Assembly: GCA_003427395.1 (NCBI GenBank)
Contig: BFEA01000160.1
Span: 230,567 to 276,539 of the forward strand
Direction of reading: 5' to 3'
Source: Chara braunii
Lineage: Eukaryota > Streptophyta > Charophyceae > Charales > Characeae
Length of the DNA stretch: 45,973 nucleotides
Under the pieces are notes generated by a model. That model saw only the letters and a program-made list of their open reading frames with translations, ran no database searches and was not told the origin of the DNA. Below are positions 40,139 through 45,973 of this stretch, piece after piece (positions within the stretch are counted from its first letter, which is position 1; every line of letters starts with the position of its first letter). The translations under genes and the position numbers were made by a program.

Positions 40139-41070
40139 CACTCTGATCACCTACTACTATCTTCCCACTGGCTCACACCTTCAGGTACTCCATCATAGTT
40201 TCTTCAGGATGTCAGCGTTTGCGGCTCTGCTTCGACATCGACTCGACTCCTATTTCATTGACTTCATCGACCACTTCGGCAACTCGAGCTACCTTATCGG
40301 ACTTCAACTACTTTGGACATGACTACTTCACACCACCACCCTACCCTGTACATTCCCTTGCATGTGTCGCATGTTGATTCTCACTTAGCTGGGTCTCTCT
40401 GAGTTGGACTCTCCCTTGGTATCGCGTAGGCATTGAGACCGTAGCGTTATCTTGGCTTCCCTGCTCCCAAACCTAGCTTCCTCCCCCAGTCGGCGAGTTG
40501 TGTGCATATTTTTCTCACCCACTGCCTCCCTCATCACCCCAGTGTCGGCCATTGCATGCCTTCGGTTAGGCATATGTCTACCCTATTCCAGACTCCCCTT
40601 TCGTCGAGCATTACCCGCCTTGATGGTCTATCTGTTAGGGTCATTGGTTTTGCATCGCTACCACTCCCTCACCCTGAACCTGATGACCTACCCCACCTTG
40701 TGTGCGACAGTCCTTCAGAGTTTCGATTCTTAGGTTGCATTCACCCCCTTTGAGACCATCCTACTCTTAGTGGTTTAGCGACATGACATTACTTGTGATA
40801 TATTGCTCACTTTTCCTTTCAACACTGAGGCAATTGCCTCCAGGACTTAAGGATTGTATCTTGCCACATGCCATTTTCTGTTGTCAGTTAGGATTTGTAT
40901 ACTTAACATTTTTTTTTTCATTTGACATTATGTAGCTTAGGCTGCATCGCTTGGACTCCGCATGGATTTTGCTCCGCAACCTAGATTTCCTAGCTTTCTT
41001 TATTGCAGAGTTCTGTTTTTGCAAATATCGTGTTTATGGATTTTGCGATCCATTACAGGTTTGAGGATCG
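40139..41070 (+). other. 3' untranslated region of element 2
   Basis: About 930 bp between the pol stop and the 3' LTR. Short frames (40452-40733 and others) show no domain. The sequence immediately before the LTR (ACAGGTTTGAGGATCG) is only weakly purine-rich, so the polypurine tract is uncertain. Confidence 0.6.
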
Positions 41071-41430
41071 TGCAGAGGGCCTCTATCTGCCCTGGCCTAC
41101 AACCAAGGCCTATCAGGCTATTTGCCTGTTCGGCCCGAGGGACCAGGTCATGGCCTGACCCCATAGGTTGTGTGCTGTTTCAGTCCAGTCCAGTCCTGCT
41201 CGATACCACTGTCGGTACCAGGCCAGTCCAGTCCAGTTCAGTCAGTCTGCTGGGGGTATACCCCATCTGCAATCTGTTTTGTGATCATTCTTCATTCTGC
41301 ACATTTTGGAGTACGTGCGTGTTGAGTCTGCGTCGGGGCTGCGCTGTCTCTTCCAGCTCCATCTTCGTCTCCGTCTTGCTCACTCCTTCGTCTTCATCCT
41401 GATGGACTACCATCCCATCGGGTCCGCCAA
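41071..41430 (+). repeat. 3' LTR of element 2
   Basis: Begins TGCAGAGGGCC and matches 21127-21487 through GGACTACCATCC and GTCCGCCA. The right end is uncertain by about 10 bases because the last bases diverge. Confidence 0.85.
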
Positions 41431-41442
41431 ACCTACTACATC

Positions 41443-41872
41443 CATGTCGAATAGGGAAGTTGTCTGACCCCCACTTTTTGAGAAAAGGTTAACCGACCCC
41501 CCATTTTTCACCTCAATTTATAAGAAAACCATAAGGCCATCCCAAACAAACTTCACACCAATCTATAAAGTGCACTTCTTACTAACATATTATGAATAAA
41601 ATACCAAAAAACAAAATTAAAAACACATAAAACAGCAACTCAAAAGTGCATTTTCAAGCAATTTTGCCAAAAAACAACATCAAAATTTCAGGATTTTCAG
41701 GATGATTAACAACACAAATTCTAATAACCCAAATGACACCAAATTTGACACACAGCAAGCTTGTCCTAAAACAAAAACAGGCAAAAAAAAAAATTCCAAA
41801 AAAACACAAAAGTTAACCCCGAAACCCTAATTTCAGGATCATTCATCGTTACCCAGGGCTGAGAAGTGGAGA
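41443..41872 (+). mobile_element. Dispersed repeat Y, second copy
   Basis: Counterpart of 34993-35430, starting within about 15 bases of the 3' LTR end. It begins CATGTCGAATAGG and then has a partial duplication of its own head (GACCCCCACTTTTTGAGAAAAGG before AACCGACCCCCC). It contains A-rich runs and an AAACCCTAA motif at 41822. Confidence 0.65.
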
Positions 41873-41934
41873 ATTGATCGATGGGGAAGAGGGAGGGATG
41901 GCACATGAACGAAGGGCTGACAATCCTCAACAAC

Positions 41935-42127
41935 CCCTAGGGATTGGGTTGGGCCCGTAGAAAAGAAGGGTAAATTTGCAGCTCTGAGGAAAGAGAGAGC
42001 TCCAAGGCAGAAACAGTACAGGGAACAGTCCCCTAGGGATTGGTTTGGGCCCGTAGAAAAGAAGGTTAAATTTGCAGCTCTGAGGAAAGAGAGAGCTCCA
42101 AGGCAGAAAAAGTACAGGGAACAGTCC
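41935..42127 (+). repeat. Dispersed repeat R, tandem copies 2 and 3
   Basis: Two 96-bp copies in tandem (GGATTGGGTT at 41941 and GGATTGGTTT at 42037), each matching the single copy at 20941-21055. Confidence 0.88.
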
Positions 42128-45000
42128 TAGGGCTCGTTGCAAATGTTTGCATTTGTATGACGCTGGACTCGGTTTCCAGCAGTTGTCGCTCCCCACCAAT
42201 AGATGGAGCAGCCCAATGGCCAAGGCCTATATTCCGGCGGTTCACTCACCACCGTTGGGATGGAGGGCTTGAAGAAAAGGGCTTTACAAAAAAAAGAAAA
42301 AAAAATTGAAATGGTTTTTCTAGGAATAAGCGGAACAAATCAGTTAATGCATATAATTTTTGTGTATTTTGGCAGGGTGGTTATGAAAAGAGATCACTGG
42401 TGAGTGATCCCATGGAATAGAACGTAGATGCTGTTCAGTGTATATACGCAAAGGGGCTTAGAACAGATAGCAGAGGGTACCCAAGCACAAAGTATACACA
42501 TAGCTGGATAAAGGACTATGCAGAACTCAATATACTTCACACCAGCACAAGGTACTCATACAAAACCAGAGCACAATATGTAGCTGACTAATCACCTGAC
42601 CACACAGAGAATGGTGAATAAAATACAAAATATAATTTTGCTAGGTGGCAGACCATTTAGACACTGCCCCGTGACAGCCGAAGCAGGGATGTTCTAGGTA
42701 ACGACCCCTAGCTGAGGGGGCCACTCATGGGTCTACTCACAGGGGTATTAGTAGAACCGATTCACACCTAGTGTCTAAGGTAATCGTATTTTGAAATATA
42801 AACCGAAAAATCTCACAATGACAAGGCTTGTTTGACTATGCTTCAACCAGGGCTAACAGGGTGCTCCCCCTCAGCGTTCGTGCTCTCAACTAGGGTCTTG
42901 TCAGGTCACTCGACTAGAGAGTGATCTATCCTTTGTGAGGAAAAAAAAAAGTCATGCTCGCACTTCAGCAAAGGTTGGCGCACAATTCTACTCCACCTCA
43001 GCAAAACAAGGCTTGGAGGTAGTGAAGGTTCACGAAAGCAAGTGGACCCACCACAACGATCCTACAGCTTGAGTGTGGTGCAGGAGAATGAACTAGTGAG
43101 GATGAGGGGGAGTTGAGGGAAGGAGCACTCGACAGGAGCAAGAATGTGACGAACTACTTTCTGAATCGCGCGACTTTCTGCACGACTGAATTTCGAGGGT
43201 TGAATGGGAGGGGCCCACCCAATTGCACAAATGCCCCCGTCCTTGTGAGAAATATTGGTTTCATGGTGCTTGGTAGTTAGAGCGCGTCTTAGCGAGCGCG
43301 AAAATAACTGTTGTCGTAGCTTCTTTCTTGTTCCACTGAAAGTGGGGAGGCGAACTTTGGCGCGCGCGCAGGAAAAATCTTTTTGAATTTCGAAATACGG
43401 GGGAATACACGAATTAGGACTTTAATTGGGCTAGGAAGTGGGGGCACCGTAATTTTGTCACAAGTTTTGTTGTTGTAACTGCACGATGCTCCTTCCTCGC
43501 ACGCGCTTTGCTGCGTCCTGTCCTGCCCTCTGTTCCCGCCGCGCCTTAATTCTAATCGCAACGGTAATCTCTCCTTGCTCCTTCTTGGCTAGTGGGGGTG
43601 TAACTGTAATCTTCTTCTTCTTGATTTCCTTCCATGCTAAAAACTGCACCTTTTTTTTGTCTACCTCAGTGGTCGAGAAGATGCGTGACTGGATCAATGC
43701 ATGGAGAGTGGCTACGCCCCCCACGTCGCGACTCGGTCATGCAGCTGTAGGCACTTCCTTCTTCTCTCTTCCTCTTGCTTCAGCATAATCCAGATTGTCT
43801 CGCGCAAATGCCGAGTGCTATAAACATTGTAAGCGCGACTAATTCGCTCTCTAATCTACACTTGAGAGTTAGCGTGGTCGAGAGGATCAACTAACGACCA
43901 GAGACCGGACGGTGAGTAGGGAGTTGGATGATCTGACGAGCTGATGCTTAGTGTGCGGGGTTGACGCATGACCGTGAAGGACTGTGGGATGCGGGCGAAC
44001 CTGGCAGCATGCTTGGATTAAGCGGGGTGACAACTCTGTAGTTGTTGGTAGACGCCAGATGACGGACTGCCCACATCGGAGAAACGTTGAAAGAGAGAGA
44101 GAGTGTGGTGTGTTGAAGTGGTATTTTCTCTTTGCATCCTCTGTATAATTTTGATTTTGATCTTGACCATCTTCGTTCGCAGCGATCTCCGATTTTCATT
44201 TCTTCAATTGATGTGTGAATTGTCTCCTCTCCCCCCCCCCTCTCTTTAAACCAAGGGTGTATGGTGATTGCAAAAATCGATTGATTGGTTGGTTGCCCTG
44301 AAAACATGGATGTTGTCGATTGTTGAGTCAGGGAATTATCGCATGTACGGTTTAAACGTTTTGTTGTGTGATGTATAAAAAAATGTTCCTTCTCTTTTTC
44401 TTTTTCGCACCCGTATGTTGGTGTATGTTGCATCGATCGGTTGTCTATTTTGCATTAATTCCGTAGATGTTATCTTCCTGAATGGACCGGAAATAAAATA
44501 GATACATGCATAGCGGGTAGTCTTACAATCTGTTTAGACAGATCATGTGCACACATGTATACGAATGACCACGAAAAGACCGTCATCACGTATACGCGTG
44601 TCTGCATGATCCGTTTCCAACCCAACCTCACTTCGCACACATGGATGTATGAATTGAGTCTATCTCATGAGACATGGACGTTGGCCTTCGTTTTTGGATC
44701 ACTGACCGTGACTATCTGGGGGACCACGAGTACCGAAGGTACAAGGAAAACGAGCACCTGTCTCGTCGATCGAAACTAAGGCTTCCGACATTTCCCTGCC
44801 AAACTGAGAGCGATCGGCTGTGTGCATGAGACTTTCAACGGGCCATATGACAAAATCCTCGAGTCCCTAATTACCTCGACACGTGTAACCACTAGTATTA
44901 CGTGGAGCCGGGATTCGTCGCCATAAAAAACTAATTTTCCTCCCTTCCATCTCCTTCTTCCCTACCACAATCTAACGGTCGTCCCCTGGAATGCGATAGC
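42128..45000. other. No identifiable gene
   Basis: Mixed sequence. An A-rich stretch follows 42285. Frames at 43486-43788 (plus), 43458-43724 (minus) and 43948-44433 (minus) are open but overlap one another and lack domains. No LTR pair, tRNA or long inverted repeat was found here. Confidence 0.45.
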
Positions 45001-45026
45001 CCCCTACTAGCCTCGAAGGCCGTGCT

Positions 45027-45563
45027 TTGAGTGCCACCAATATTACGCCTACCGAGCCGCCAGATTTGTTCGACGAACCCGTTCTGAAGCTGAGCGCCGA
45101 GAACACAACCTCCGGCCGAGGCCATCTACGTCGAATTTTGAGATCTGCGAAACCCCCCGACGACAGGTGTCGAAACCGAGGGACATCCACCGTGTTCCCT
45201 CTATACACAATATACGAACCCGCCCCAGGCGATGAGGCCAGCGAAACTAGCCGTTCGGCTCTGAGAACCGCAAATCAGAAAACCAGGTCCTTTGCTGAAC
45301 CACTTACACTTCCGCCCTTGGAACTTGACACTGGAGATCTCAGTTCCGACTTGGGACTCCACCCCCACTTTCCTAAAATCCTTAGCACACCCCCTTCCTG
45401 CACTTCCGGGCCCACTCCCACTCCGAAACAGGAAGTCGTGCTGGGCGTGAGGTTGGGCGTCACCAGAAGAGGATCTTTGAAGAGCACTGCCCCAAGCGAA
45501 GACTTCGGGACACAGTGGAAGACAGGTGGCGGTGTCACCTCAATGTGGACAACAATTTACTAA
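45027..45563 (+). other. Open frame of unknown nature upstream of the LINE fragment
   Basis: A 178-codon ATG frame, Pro/Thr/Ser-rich and hydrophilic, with no recognised domain. Its last part overlaps the LINE frame in a different phase, so at most its first half could be real. It could be unrelated sequence into which the LINE inserted, or a decayed LINE segment. Confidence 0.25.
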
Positions 45564-45973
45564 GACCTATAAAATGGTTGAGGGAATACAAAGTGAAACC
45601 AGCCAAGATCTCCTACCTGCAATGGCAAATAGCCCACCGGTGTCTACCAACAAATGGTTGGTTAATAGACCGCACACAGATAGAGCAGCAGGGTCGTGCG
45701 CTGCCGTGGTGCCGACGTTGTCTGCAGGCCTTCCCAACACAAAAACGCCCCGAGACAATGGAACACATTTTTCTGCAATGCGCCTCAACAGTCCTGCTAA
45801 GTTGGTGGTGGGACAGAATCTGGCGGCATGTGGTCCCTGGCCCGCAATGGCCACGGGACTAGAGGGCCATCCTACTTAGATATTACCCCTATGCCCAAGA
45901 AAGTAGGTTTCGGGAGAACATGTTCCGCCTGGGCAGACCTTCCATCCTCTGGGAAAGGATCTGGCCGCATGTG
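45424..45973 (+). pseudogene. LINE-type retrotransposon C-terminus (zf-RVT region), cut by the window edge
   Basis: One plus-strand frame, open from about 45380 but recognisable from about 45424, contains ISYLQWQIAHRCLPTNGWL, then CRRCLQAFPTQKRPETMEHI and FLQCASTVLLSWWWDRIW. The H-R-x-LPT segment and the C-x2-C...ETxxHxFxxC pattern are those of the zinc-binding region that follows the reverse transcriptase in non-LTR retrotransposons. TAG at 45860 interrupts it, after which the frame continues (RENMFRLGRPSILWERIWP) to the end of the window. The RT itself is not seen upstream, so this is a 5'-truncated copy, as is common for LINEs. Confidence 0.75.

Larger units (their letters stand above)
21127..41430 (+). 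mobile_element. Element 2: Ty3/Gypsy chromovirus-type LTR retrotransposon, interrupted
   Basis: The LTRs at 21127-21487 and 41071-about 41430 match along their length. A tRNA-iMet type primer site follows the first. The protein order gag, PR, RT, RNase H, integrase, chromodomain is that of Metaviridae chromoviruses. Its leader is split by element 1 (23235-32668): the T-rich flanks on both sides share the same TTTTGACCCC/T-TGG-GGTA motif (about 23017, 23118 and 32727), which shows they were once continuous. Gag is further split by a roughly 420-bp repeat. Without the insertions the element would be about 10.4 kb. I could not find a convincing target-site duplication, perhaps because of LTR decay. 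Confidence 0.85.

Noticed and set aside
43458-43788. Overlapping frames on both strands near 43.5 kb
   Set aside because: They oppose each other over the same bases, show no domain, and have no flanking gene structure.

Overview
This is repeat-rich nuclear DNA from a eukaryote. I see no ordinary host gene I can name, no operons and no bacterial features. The window is mostly a stack of decayed transposable elements. A green alga or other member of the green lineage is my best guess. The reasons are an initiator-Met-tRNA primer site, chromodomain Ty3/Gypsy elements, TTTAGGG-like motifs, and above all a Kangaroo/PAT-type tyrosine-recombinase retroelement, a group known from Volvox. This assignment is inference; no species can be fixed from the sequence alone.

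Layout. 1-6.87 kb: microsatellites, several short tandem duplications, two hairpins, one possible exon (3823-4245, minus) and a 199-bp TTAA-flanked inverted-repeat element (6624-6822). 6877-20060: the main discovery, a 13.2-kb retroelement with split direct repeats. In minus orientation it reads A1 (19507-20060), coding interior, B1 (7561-7659), A2 (7007-7560), B2 (6877-6975). Its gag-like, reverse transcriptase and RNase H frames lie on the minus strand. Its tyrosine recombinase lies on the plus strand and converges on them. Its middle (12.5-17.6 kb) is filled with strand-biased poly-T tracts, GATT/TCGA arrays and duplicated cassettes. 20.06-21.13 kb: spacer with a tRNA-like fragment and a dispersed repeat.

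21127-about 41430: a Ty3/Gypsy chromovirus-type element (element 2), with matching LTRs at both ends, a TGGTATCAGAG primer site, a structured leader with duplicated hairpins, gag, protease, RT, RNase H, integrase and a C-terminal chromodomain. Its leader is interrupted by a second complete Ty3/Gypsy element (element 1, 23235-32668) with its own LTRs. Element 1 in turn carries a roughly 524-bp inverted-repeat MITE-like insertion (25442-25965). Element 2 gag is also interrupted by a roughly 420-bp dispersed repeat (34993-35430) that recurs just outside the 3' LTR. The order of events is therefore readable: element 2 first, then element 1, then the MITE.

42-45 kb holds no convincing gene. The right edge (45.5 kb to the end) enters the C-terminal zinc-binding region of a LINE-type polymerase.

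All the polymerase genes are dead. Most in-frame stops in the three retroelements fall where the family normally has Q, R or W, so they look like C-to-T or G-to-A changes. This points to cytosine-deamination decay, as expected of methylated silenced repeats.
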